In this document: piece after piece, positions 8,625 through 17,754 of the stretch
How positions within the stretch are numbered: the stretch's first letter is position 1
Layout: each line of letters opens with the position of its first letter
NCBI GenBank assembly: GCA_963666465.1
Contig: OY762824.1
Location: forward strand, 5,394,001 to 5,458,000
Source: VXYL01 sp963666465
GTDB taxonomy: Bacteria; Pseudomonadota; Gammaproteobacteria; Pseudomonadales; Azotimanducaceae
Length of the DNA: 64,000 bases
Direction: 5' to 3'
Notes under the pieces: generated by a model
Told to the model about the DNA's origin: nothing
What the model saw: only the letters and a program-made list of their open reading frames with translations
Databases searched by the model: none
Made by a program: the position numbers and the translations under genes

Positions 8625-8981
8625 ATGCCAAGAGTGAAGCGGGGCGTCGCCTCCCGGGCCCGCCGCAAGAAGGTGCTGAAGGCCGCCAAGGGCTACTACG
8701 GCGCCCGCAGCCGCACCTTCAAGGTTGCCAAGCAAGCGGTCATCAAGGCCGGCCAATACGCCTATCGCGACCGCCGCCAGCGCAAGCGCCAGTTCCGCCG
8801 GCTTTGGATCGTGCGCATCAACGCCGAGGCGCGCCGGCACGGCTTGTCCTATAGCCGCATGATGGCTGGGCTCAGGAAGGCGTCCATCGAAGTGGACCGC
8901 AAGGTGCTTGCGGATCTCGCGCTCAACGAGAAGGCGGCGTTCGCCGCGCTCGCGGAGCAGGCGCGCGCGGCATTGGGCTAG
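8625..8981 (+). CDS. rplT: 50S ribosomal protein L20
   Basis: A 118-residue basic protein beginning MPRVKRGVASRARRKK and containing GYYGARSRTFKVAKQ, YAYRDRRQRKRQFR and GLSYSRMMAGL, typical of bL20, which binds 23S rRNA during early 50S assembly and represses its own operon. It has the standard length. The stop codon TAG (8979-8981) lies within the CTAG tetranucleotide that bounds the MITE-like element starting at 8982, so the last codons abut the insertion. Confidence 0.97.
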   Translation: MPRVKRGVASRARRKKVLKAAKGYYGARSRTFKVAKQAVIKAGQYAYRDRRQRKRQFRRLWIVRINAEARRHGLSYSRMMAGLRKASIEVDRKVLADLALNEKAAFAALAEQARAALG

Positions 8982-9178
8982 CCCGGATTGTTCATGAATG
9001 CCCTATTGCGGACGCGATGCACTCGCTGTGGCCGGGCAAGATACTCGCGTGTCCTGCGGGCGCGTTCGCGCGCCCTTGGGGCGCGTGCGTCCTCCACTCC
9101 GTGCCTCCTGGCACGCGTGCGTGCCAGCCACAGCGGCGTCTCGTCGCCCTCGCTGCGCGCATTCATGAACAATCCGGG
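8982..9178. repeat. MITE-like inverted repeat, family A copy 1, bounded by CTAG
   Basis: A 197-bp element whose ends are perfect 20-base inverted repeats (CCCGGATTGTTCATGAATGC). Direct CTAG copies lie immediately outside, at 8978-8981 and 9179-9182. The interior is GC-rich, and open frames on both strands are by-products of the symmetry. A second full copy is at 19637-19874, a right half at 53499-53553, and a left-end fragment near 61552. It has no coding capacity of its own, so it would need a transposase in trans. Confidence 0.8.
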
Positions 9179-9225
9179 CTAGAGGGGTCCTCCGATCAAG
9201 TCCATGGGCGTGGCGGGCCACGGGA

Positions 9226-9424
9226 GCGCGGGCATTCTGCCCCCGCAACGCGCCGCGAGGCGCGTCCATGGAGGGCCGTACAGCCATCTGAATGACAAAC
9301 GCCCCAGGGGCTCGTCCGTAGGGGCGACGCATGCGTCGCCCTTGTCAGGCTTTTCCTTTCGGCCAGCGAAGCCACGATGCGGCTCGCGCGCCTGTCGGCG
9401 CCAGCGAGGGCAGAATGCCCGCGC
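9226..9424. repeat. Inverted-repeat element in front of pheS
   Basis: GCGCGGGCATTCTGCCC (9226-9242) is repeated in inverse orientation at 9408-9424, enclosing 199 bp. Inside is a perfect 20-base palindrome, GGGCGACGCATGCGTCGCCC (9322-9341). No gene is seen. The element ends 17 bases before the pheS ATG, so pheST transcription or translation must read through or start beside it. It could be another non-autonomous insertion. I see no Phe-rich leader peptide that would make it a classical pheST attenuator. Confidence 0.6.
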
Positions 9425-9441
9425 CGCCAACCAATGACGCC

Positions 9442-10458
9442 ATGAACGTCGATCACATCACCGAAGCCGCGCTTGTGGAAGTGGCGCGTGCCGCCAACGA
9501 ACGCGCCCTGGACGAGGTGCGGGTTCGCTATCTCGGCAAGCGGGGCGAGCTCACGGCGCTCCTCAAGTCTCTCGGCGCAATGCCGGCGGACGAGCGGCCT
9601 GCCGCCGGCGCCTGCATCAACGTCGCCAAGCGCGAGGTGCAGGCTGCGGTTGACGGTCGCCGCGATGTCCTGGCGCGGGAACAGATGCAGGCGGCACTCG
9701 CCGCCGAGGCCGTGGACATCACACTGCCGGGGCGCCAGCGCCGACGTGGCGGGCTGCATCCGGTGACCCACGCGCTGCGCCGCATCGAGGACATCTTCGC
9801 CGCCGCTGGCTATGCCGTGGTGGACGGGCCGGAGATGGAGGACGAGTACCACAACTTCGAGGCGCTCAACATTCCCGCACATCACCCGGCCCGGGCCATG
9901 CACGACACCCTTTATCTTGACAACGGCCTGCTGCTGCGCACCCACACCTCGCCGGTGCAGGTGCGGACGATGGAGTCGCAGGGACCGCCGGTGAAGGTGA
10001 TCTGTCCCGGTCGCGTCTATCGCAAGGACGACGTGGACGCCACCCACAGCCCCATGTTCCATCAGGTGGAAGGACTGGTGGTGGACGAGGGCGTCAGCTT
10101 CGCCGACCTCAAGGGCACCGTCATCGACTTCACCCGCCACTTCTTCGAACAGCCCTTGGGCGTTCGTTTCCGGCCGTCGTATTTCCCGTTCACGGAACCG
10201 TCCGCCGAGGTGGACATGGAGTGCGTCCACTGCCGTGGCGACGGCTGTCGCGTGTGCAGCGGCACCGGCTGGATCGAGGTGCTCGGCTGCGGCATGGTGC
10301 ATCCCAACGTGCTCGCCATGTCCGGCATCAACCCGGAGCGTTACACCGGCTTCGCCTTTGGCTTTGGCGCAGACCGGCTCGCCTCGCTGCTGTACGAGGT
10401 GGACGACCTGCGGCTCTTCTTCGACAACGAGCTCGCCTTCCTGGAACAGTTCGCGTGA
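9442..10458 (+). CDS. pheS: Phenylalanyl-tRNA synthetase alpha subunit
   Basis: The 338-residue catalytic alpha subunit of the (alpha-beta)2 class II synthetase. It has the N-terminal coiled coil with LGKRGELTALLK, motif 2 around RKDDVDATHSPMFHQVEG, the phenylalanine pocket (FRPSYFPFTEPSAEVD), and motif 3 GFGADRLASL near the C-terminus. A CxxC-x3-C cluster (CVHCRGDGCRVCSGTG, about 250-270) is a longer and more Cys-rich form of the usual CxxC insert. The ATG at 9442 gives the expected N-terminus. The stop overlaps the pheT start by four bases (GTGA). Confidence 0.96.
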   Translation: MNVDHITEAALVEVARAANERALDEVRVRYLGKRGELTALLKSLGAMPADERPAAGACINVAKREVQAAVDGRRDVLAREQMQAALAAEAVDITLPGRQRRRGGLHPVTHALRRIEDIFAAAGYAVVDGPEMEDEYHNFEALNIPAHHPARAMHDTLYLDNGLLLRTHTSPVQVRTMESQGPPVKVICPGRVYRKDDVDATHSPMFHQVEGLVVDEGVSFADLKGTVIDFTRHFFEQPLGVRFRPSYFPFTEPSAEVDMECVHCRGDGCRVCSGTGWIEVLGCGMVHPNVLAMSGINPERYTGFAFGFGADRLASLLYEVDDLRLFFDNELAFLEQFA

Positions 10459-12863
10459 AGGTCAGCGAACAGTGGCTGCGGGAGTGGGCGCCCACCACGG
10501 TGCCCACCGCCGAGCTTTGCGATCTGCTCACCAACGCGGGACTCGAAGTGGACGGCACCGAACCTGTGGCAGGAGAGTTCAGCGGCGTGGTGGTGGGCCG
10601 CATCGTCGCCATGGAACCTCATCCAAACGTCGACAAGCTCTCGGTGTGCCGCGTGGACATGGGCGACGGGACGCCGCTCAGTGTGGTGTGCGGTGCGCCC
10701 AATGCCGCGCCAGGGCTGTGCGCGCCCCTGGCCCGCGCAGGCGCGCTGCTGCCGGGCAACGTTCGCATTGGCGCCGCCACCGTGCGCGGGGTTGCCTCTG
10801 CCGGCATGTTGTGCAGCGCCGCCGAACTTGGCATCGGCACCGATGCCGACGGCCTCATGGACCTTGGCGAGGGCTATGTGCCGGGCGACGATTTGCGTCG
10901 CGTATTGCACCTCGACGACACCACCATCGACATCGACCTCACGCCGAATCGCGGCGATGCGCTGAGCGTGCGGGGTTTGGCGCGAGAGGTGGGACTGCTC
11001 TGCGACGTGGCCGTTGCGCCGCCGTCCATCCCTGCCGTGCCGGCGACGAGCGAGACGGTCTTCCCGGTGCGGTTGAGCCAGCCCCAGGGCTGCCCGCGCT
11101 ACCTTGGCCGCGTGATCGAGGGCATCGACATCACGCGCCCGTCGCCGCTGTGGATGCGCGAGCGCCTGCGCCGTTCGGGCCTGCGCAGCATCGACCCGGT
11201 GGTGGACGTGACCAACTACGTCTTGCTCGAACTCGGCCAACCCATGCACGCGTTCGACCTCGACCACCTGCGCGGCGGCATTGATGTGCGCAACGCGACG
11301 ACGGGTGAGCGCATCACCCTGATCGATGGCCGCGATGCGACGCTGAATGACGCGACCCTTGTAATCGCGGACGACGACGGTGCGGTGGCGATGGCTGGGG
11401 TGATGGGCGGCGCGAGGACTGCGGTGCGAGCCACCTCCACCAATGTCTTCCTCGAGTGTGCCTTCTTTGCGCCGCTTGCGGTGATGGGCACGGCACGTCG
11501 GCACGCCATGCCCACGGACGCCGCGCACCGCTATGAGCGGGGCGTGGACTACCGCCTGCAGCGTCTGGCAGTGGAGCGCGCCACTGCGCTGCTGCTCGAG
11601 ATCGTCGGCGGCACGGCCGGGCCGGTGCTGGACATCACCGACGAAGCTCACTTGCCGGTGGCCAAATCCGTCACATTGCGGCGCGCTCGACTCGACGCAG
11701 TGGTGGGCGAAGCGGTGCGGCCCGATGTCACCCAGCGTGTGCTGGACCGCTTGGGCTTCGAGCCGAAGATGTCGGGGGAAGGCGCCGAGACGTCTTGGAC
11801 CGTCACCTCGCCCAGCTACCGGTTCGACATCGAGTGCGAGGAAGACCTCGTTGAGGAAGTGCTGCGGGTTCACGGCTACAACACGGTGGCGAGCCATCCG
11901 CCGACACTTGCGCAGCCACTCGGACATGCCTCGCGCAGCCGCGTGCCCACCGCCCGCATCGCAGACCTGTTGGTGGATCTCGGCTATTCCGAGGCCATCA
12001 CCTACAGCTTCGTAGATCCCGTTCACCTGGATCTCTTCGAGCCCGAAGGGCAGTCGGTGGCAGTGATCAACGCGCCGTCGCGCGAGCACTCGGTGATGCG
12101 CTCGACCCTGCTGCCGGGACTGGCCCGCGCACTCGCGGGCAACCTGGCGCGGCGCGCGAGCCGCGCCCGGCTGTTCGAAATCGGCCAATGCTTCCGCCGC
12201 GGCGAGGACGGCGACGTCCACGCCCAGCAGACGCTTTGCGCCGGCATCGCTTTCGGCCCACGCGAGGTGGAGTCTTGGGCGCACGACGATGCCGTGGTGG
12301 ATTTCTTCGACATCAAGGGCGATGTCGAGCGACTGTTGGCGCCCGGCGGGCGCCAGGCGACGTTCGTTGCCGACGATCATCCCGCGCTGCATCCGGGGCA
12401 GCGGGCGCGGGCCCTGCTCGATGGCGACGTGGCGGGTCGTTTCGGCAGGCTGCATCCGGAGGTGGAGCGGGCGCTCGATCTGCCGCCTGGGGCGTTCGTG
12501 TTCGAGCTGTCGCTCGAAGGCTTGCTCGGGCGCCGCCCCCGTCGCAACGCCGGCGTGTCTCGGCATCCGAGCGTGCGTCGGGACCTTGCCCTGCTGCTGC
12601 GCCGGGACGTGCCGGCGGCAAGCGTGGAAGCCGTTGTCCGCGCCGAACTTGGCGAGCTTTTGCGGGAATTTGCGGTGTTCGACCTATACACCGGCGAAGG
12701 CATTGATTCCAGTGAGAAAAGCCTTGCAATCGCCTTGACCTTGCAGCATCCCTCACGCACCCTAGGGGAAGGCGAGATCACGGCCAACGTGGATCGTGTG
12801 CTGGCGGCGCTGGCAACGCAGGTTGGTGCGCGCTTGCGATCCGGGGCCTTAGGGAGACTGTAG
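10455..12863 (+). CDS. pheT: Phenylalanyl-tRNA synthetase beta subunit
   Basis: The 802-residue beta subunit, starting with GTG inside the pheS stop (GTGA), so translation is coupled. N-terminal KVSEQWLREW is followed by the EMAP-like tRNA-binding domain (about 40-150, VVGRIVAMEPHPNVDKLSVC), the B3/B4 editing domain (about 210-380), B5 (about 400-475), the inactive synthetase-like core and the C-terminal FDX-ACB anticodon-binding domain (about 705-802, SRHPSVRRDLALLL). The beta subunit hydrolyses mischarged Tyr-tRNAPhe. Length agrees with other bacterial PheT proteins. Confidence 0.96.
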   Translation: MKVSEQWLREWAPTTVPTAELCDLLTNAGLEVDGTEPVAGEFSGVVVGRIVAMEPHPNVDKLSVCRVDMGDGTPLSVVCGAPNAAPGLCAPLARAGALLPGNVRIGAATVRGVASAGMLCSAAELGIGTDADGLMDLGEGYVPGDDLRRVLHLDDTTIDIDLTPNRGDALSVRGLAREVGLLCDVAVAPPSIPAVPATSETVFPVRLSQPQGCPRYLGRVIEGIDITRPSPLWMRERLRRSGLRSIDPVVDVTNYVLLELGQPMHAFDLDHLRGGIDVRNATTGERITLIDGRDATLNDATLVIADDDGAVAMAGVMGGARTAVRATSTNVFLECAFFAPLAVMGTARRHAMPTDAAHRYERGVDYRLQRLAVERATALLLEIVGGTAGPVLDITDEAHLPVAKSVTLRRARLDAVVGEAVRPDVTQRVLDRLGFEPKMSGEGAETSWTVTSPSYRFDIECEEDLVEEVLRVHGYNTVASHPPTLAQPLGHASRSRVPTARIADLLVDLGYSEAITYSFVDPVHLDLFEPEGQSVAVINAPSREHSVMRSTLLPGLARALAGNLARRASRARLFEIGQCFRRGEDGDVHAQQTLCAGIAFGPREVESWAHDDAVVDFFDIKGDVERLLAPGGRQATFVADDHPALHPGQRARALLDGDVAGRFGRLHPEVERALDLPPGAFVFELSLEGLLGRRPRRNAGVSRHPSVRRDLALLLRRDVPAASVEAVVRAELGELLREFAVFDLYTGEGIDSSEKSLAIALTLQHPSRTLGEGEITANVDRVLAALATQVGARLRSGALGRL

Positions 12864-12889
12864 TTGGAGGGGTACATGCGGACTTTCCA

Positions 12890-13189
12890 ATGGGTGCGTT
12901 GACCAAGGTGCAGATGGCCGAACGGCTGTTCGAGGATGTCGGTCTCAACAAGCGCGAAGCCAAGGAAATCGTCGAGCTCCTCTTCGAGGAGATCCGCGCT
13001 GCGCTTGAGCGGAACGAAAGCGTCAAGCTCTCCGGCTTCGGCAACTTCGAGCTGCGCGACAAGTCTCCTCGTCCAGGGCGCAATCCGCGCACCGGCGAGG
13101 AAATTCCGATCACGGCACGACGCGTCGTGACCTTCCGCCCTGGGCAGAAGCTGCGGGCAAGGATCGGCGACGGTGGACCCGGATCGTAG
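12890..13189 (+). CDS. ihfA: Integration host factor alpha subunit
   Basis: A 99-residue HU/IHF-fold protein. LTKVQMAERLFEDVGLNKREAK, KLSGFGNFELRDK and the DNA-bending arm GRNPRTGEEIPI, with the intercalating Pro, identify the alpha subunit. IHF bends DNA at specific sites and acts in transcription, recombination and replication. The position after pheST is the conserved gammaproteobacterial arrangement. Its 3' end overlaps the MerR gene by 17 bases. Confidence 0.95.
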   Translation: MGALTKVQMAERLFEDVGLNKREAKEIVELLFEEIRAALERNESVKLSGFGNFELRDKSPRPGRNPRTGEEIPITARRVVTFRPGQKLRARIGDGGPGS

Positions 13190-13571
13190 GATCGCCACCA
13201 ACGCGGGCACAGCCGGCGCCGACGCCGAGGCGCAGAGCCACGGACTGCCGCCGATCCCCGGCAAGCGCTACTTCGCCATTGGCGAGGTGAGCGAGCTCTG
13301 CGCCGTCAAGCCGCATGTGCTGCGCTATTGGGAGCGGGAATTCCCGCAGTTGCGGCCCGTCAAGCGGCGCGGCAACCGCCGCTACTATCAGCACCGCGAC
13401 GTGCTGGTGGTGCGTCGCATCCGCGAGCTCCTCTACGGCCAGGGCTTCACCATCGGCGGCGCGAGACAGCGCATGCGCGAATCGGAGCCCACCGGCCCGG
13501 CCAATCCCAGCCAGGCCCTACGCGACCTCCGCGCCGATCTTGAGAACCTCCTCGTCGAACTGCGGCGGTGA
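13173..13571 (+). CDS. MerR-family transcriptional regulator
   Basis: A 132-residue protein with a MerR winged-helix domain: YFAIGEVSELCAVKPHVLRYWE (helix-turn-helix, about 33-54), RRYYQHRDVLVVRRIRELLY and GFTIGGARQRM. The C-terminal part is short and helical with no metal-binding Cys, so it is not a metal sensor of the MerR/CueR type. The start is GTG at 13173 within ihfA. A MerR gene directly after ihfA and before tRNA-Pro is the standard arrangement in Pseudomonas-like genomes. Its target is unknown. Confidence 0.9.
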   Translation: MDPDRRIATNAGTAGADAEAQSHGLPPIPGKRYFAIGEVSELCAVKPHVLRYWEREFPQLRPVKRRGNRRYYQHRDVLVVRRIRELLYGQGFTIGGARQRMRESEPTGPANPSQALRDLRADLENLLVELRR

Positions 13572-13781
13572 AATCGGAGGGTCCGTCCGCTTGGAGGACG
13601 CGCCATTTCGGCCCGATAGGCGGCACGCCACGGCAGGACGCGCCTGGCGGCGCGTAGGGCGCGCGCCCTTTGGGCGCGTCAGCGGGATGCTCCTCGCTCC
13701 AGAGAAGGGCTACGCCGCGCCGCGCCAAGGCAGCATCTTGCGGTGTCGCGGCATTCCCTCCTGCTATAGTTCCCGCTGCTC

Positions 13782-13858
13782 CGGGGCGTAGCGCAGTCTG
13801 GTAGCGCATCACACTGGGGGTGTGGTGGTCGCAGGTTCAAATCCTGCCGTCCCGACCA
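13782..13858 (+). tRNA. tRNA-Pro (anticodon GGG)
   Basis: A complete cloverleaf: acceptor CGGGGCG/CGTCCCG, D-arm GCGCAGTCTGGTAGCGC, anticodon stem ending in CACTGGGGGTG with GGG as anticodon, T-arm GCAGG-TTCAAAT-CCTGC, and encoded CCA (13856-13858). A TATAGT hexamer preceded by TG (extended -10, 13762-13770) sits 11 bases upstream and is the likely promoter. Confidence 0.95.
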
Positions 13859-13929
13859 AAACCTCGATTCGTCATCGTTGGCGCGCAAGGGCGCTGACTG
13901 CACGACGCTTGACGTGGAGGGATGGACCG

Positions 13930-15449
<1,520 letters not shown>

Positions 15450-15453
<4 letters not shown>

Positions 15454-16430
15454 AGGTCTGCATCTACGGCGCCGGCGCCATCGGCGGCTGCCTTGCCGTG
15501 CCGTTGGCGGAGGTGGGACTGGAGGTTTCGCTGGTGGCGCGAGGGCTGCACCTCGAGGCAATCCAGGCCCAGGGCCTCACGCTTCTCCACGAAGGCAGCG
15601 AGCGTCACGCCCACATCCGCGCCACAGACCGGCCCGCCGACTTGGGCGCGCAAGACATGGTGATCGTCACCCTCAAGGCGCATTCCATCCCCGCCGTGGC
15701 GGACGGCATCCTCGATCTGTGCAACGACGACACCGCGGTCGTGAGCGCCGTCAACGGCATCCCGTGGTGGTATTTCCACGCCCTCGACACGCCTTGGGGC
15801 GAACGCCATGTGGAGAGCGTGGACCCCGGCGGCGTTCTTTGGCGACGCATCGGCCCCCAGCGTGCTCTCGGCTGCGTGGTCTATCCCGCCGCCGAGATCG
15901 TCTCCCCGGGCGTGGTGCGCCACACCGAAGGCGACAAGCTGGTGGTGGGCGAGCCCGACGGCTCAGGCAGCGACCGCTTGGCGGCTTTGGCCACTGCATT
16001 CCGCAGCGCCGGCTTCAAGGCCCCGGTGCGCCCGCGCGTGCGCGACGAAATCTGGGTGAAGCTCTGGGGCAACCTGGCCTTCAATCCCCTGAGCGCGCTG
16101 ACCGGCGCCACTCTCGACGTGCTCGCCACCAACACGGACACGCGCGCCATCGCCAGAACCATGATGGAGGAGGGTCGCGCCGTCGGCGAAGCCTTCGGCG
16201 CCCGTTTCTCGATCCCCGTGGAACGCCGCCTGGACGGCGTGGCCAACGTCGGCCCGCACCGCACCTCGATGCTGCAGGACCTCGAGCTCGGCCGCCCCCT
16301 CGAACACGAGGCAATGCTCGGCGCCGTCCAGGAACTCGCGATCCTGGCCGGCATCGCCACCCCCACCATCGACCTGATCCACACGCTGTTGCGCCAACGC
16401 ATCGCCTCCCGCGACGCAATGGGAGGATGA
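15450..16430 (+). CDS. 2-dehydropantoate 2-reductase-like (PanE/ApbA) oxidoreductase
   Basis: A 326-residue two-domain NAD(P)-dependent reductase. GAGAIGG (residues 7-13) is the dinucleotide loop, Lys76 in VTLKAHS is a conserved active-site residue, and EIWVKLWGNLAFNPLSALT carries the second conserved Lys/Asn pair, with the C-terminal helical ApbA domain after it. True PanE reduces ketopantoate for CoA synthesis, but many paralogues act on other 2-keto acids. It starts with GTG inside the stop of the CoA-ligase gene, so the two are translationally coupled and may handle one small dicarboxylic or keto-acid pathway. The substrate is not determined. Confidence 0.85.
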
Positions 16431-16480
16431 CGCCATGTGGCTGGGCCTCGTTTGGAGCCCCGCCTCCGAGGATGTGTGGG

Positions 16481-16662
16481 CTAGGAGCCTTCAGCCGGGA
16501 AGCATCCCCGACCGCTGACGCGCAGGGAAGTGCCGGCAATTCTCCCATCGCTGGGGGCGTACTTCCATGCAAGCCTTCAGCCGGGGAAGCTTCCTCGACC
16601 GCTGACGCGCAGGGAAGTTCGGGCATGTCCCCGTCGCCGGAGGGCGTACTTCCATGCAAACC
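16481..16662. repeat. Degenerate tandem repeat of the GAGCCTTCAGCCGG family
   Basis: Two ~85-90-base units in direct order, each starting near (GA)GCCTTCAGCCGG and ending in ACTTCCATGCAA, with a shared core GACGCGCAGGGAAGT. They are diverged copies of the exact 90-base unit repeated three times at 38191-38460. CTAG (16481-16484) precedes the first unit. Nothing coding is seen between the end of the PanE-like gene (16430) and the GST gene (17038). Confidence 0.75.
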
Positions 16663-16763
16663 TGCGCCGTAGAAAAACTGTCGAGTTGGAGAACGGTTGC
16701 GTACTTTCCTTCGCAGTTTTCGCGCCAGCGAAAACTGCCAGAGCGCCGCGAAGCGGCGCTAGG

Positions 16764-16921
16764 AGTCTGCGCCGTAGGACGATCTCGCGCCGAAAATGTG
16801 GTGTGATCCCCCATTGCTCGCCCCGAAACGTTCCTGACGAGGGACAGGACCTCCCAGAAGATGGATTTTTCTCGCCGTATTAGGGTGCATGTCCCCGGAA
16901 AAGTTTCTACGGCGCAGACTC
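16764..16921. repeat. Inverted-repeat element, family B, bounded by CTAG
   Basis: GAGTCTGCGCCGTAG (starting 16764) recurs inverted as CTACGGCGCAGACTC (ending 16921). CTAG lies immediately outside on both sides (16760-16763 and 16922-16925). The 158-base interior has no gene. It shares the CTAG boundary with family A and the IS1634-like element but has different ends. Confidence 0.65.
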
Positions 16922-17041
16922 CTAGCGCGCCCTAACGGGCGGGTCGGCAGTTCGCTTCGCGAACTGCCTGGCCTTCGGGCTCGCATTCGCTCGCGCTTTC
17001 GGCCAGGAGGTAAGCGCCGTTCTACGGCGCTTGCCTCCTAG
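16922..17041. repeat. Palindromic segment between family B and the GST stop codon
   Basis: This ~110-base stretch lies between two CTAG tetranucleotides. It holds the palindrome GGCAGTTCGCTTCGCGAACTGCC and, at its right edge read from the GST side, GAGGCAAGCGCCGTAGAACGG, a relative of the family B end. The right CTAG (17038-17041) contains the GST stop codon. It is probably a partial or rearranged family B copy. Confidence 0.4.
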
Positions 17042-17652
17042 CGTTGCCGTGTCAGGGCGTTGTCGATTTCCTCTGCTCGGAGGTGGGCGGGGCGGTTGCT
17101 CAGGCGGGACCAGTATTCGGCCAGGGTTGGGTGGTCGGTGATGGTCCCCATCTGGATGCCCCAGCCGACTTGGGCGCTGACATACACGTCGGCGGCGGAG
17201 AAGCGGTCGCCGGCGATGAACTCTCGTCCCGCCACGGCCGTTCCCAGCGTGTCGAGGACCGTGGCCAGGTTGCCGTAGCCGATCATCGACTCGCGCTCGG
17301 CAGGAACGGTGAGTTCCAGCGCCGAGTTGGAGTTCGCGGCTTCGACCGGGCCGGCGGCGAAGAACAGCCAGCGGTAGTAGTCGGCGCGGGCGTCGGTGGG
17401 CGGAGCAAGGCCGGCGTTCGGGAAGGCGTCGGCGAGATAGGCGCAGATGGCTGCGGCTTCGGTCACCACGCGGTCGCCATGGCGGATGGCCGGCACCTTG
17501 CCCATGGGGTTCACGGCGAGGTAGTCGGCGGCCTTGATGGTGGTGCCGTATTCCAGGACTCGGGTGTCGTAGGGTTCGCCTACCTCTTCGAGCATCCAGC
17601 GAACGATGCGGCCGCGGGACATGGGGTGGGTGTAGAACGTGAGATTGGGCAT
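17038..17652 (-). CDS. Glutathione S-transferase family protein
   Basis: A 204-residue protein with an N-terminal thioredoxin-like GST domain (LTFYTHPMSRGRIVRWMLEEVG, then PMGKVPAIRHGDRVVTEAAAICAYLAD) and an all-helical C-terminal domain (YYRWLFFAAGPVEAA, FIAGDRFSAADVYV). Ser15 or Tyr near the N-terminus would activate glutathione. I use the ATG at 17652; a GTG four codons upstream (17664) is also possible. The substrate is unknown. The stop codon lies in a CTAG. A second, broken copy of the gene and its upstream region is present at 19505-20040. Confidence 0.87.
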   Translation of the reverse strand: MPNLTFYTHPMSRGRIVRWMLEEVGEPYDTRVLEYGTTIKAADYLAVNPMGKVPAIRHGDRVVTEAAAICAYLADAFPNAGLAPPTDARADYYRWLFFAAGPVEAANSNSALELTVPAERESMIGYGNLATVLDTLGTAVAGREFIAGDRFSAADVYVSAQVGWGIQMGTITDHPTLAEYWSRLSNRPAHLRAEEIDNALTRQR

Positions 17653-17754
17653 CTGCTGTTTCACTCAGGCGAGGGGGGGAGCGCAACGTAGCAGATCGGT
17701 CGGGGCGTTGCACGTGGCGTGCTCGCGTGAGGCCGCAAGCGTAGGACGGCGTAA

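Noticed and set aside
8988..9182. Pair of 64-codon ORFs (both strands) in the rplT-pheS gap
   Set aside because: They are nearly mirror images because the sequence is an inverted repeat; similar frames appear in each family A copy.
9226..9441. pheST attenuator with Phe-rich leader peptide
   Set aside because: No short ORF with consecutive Phe codons was seen, and the palindromes have element-like inverted ends.
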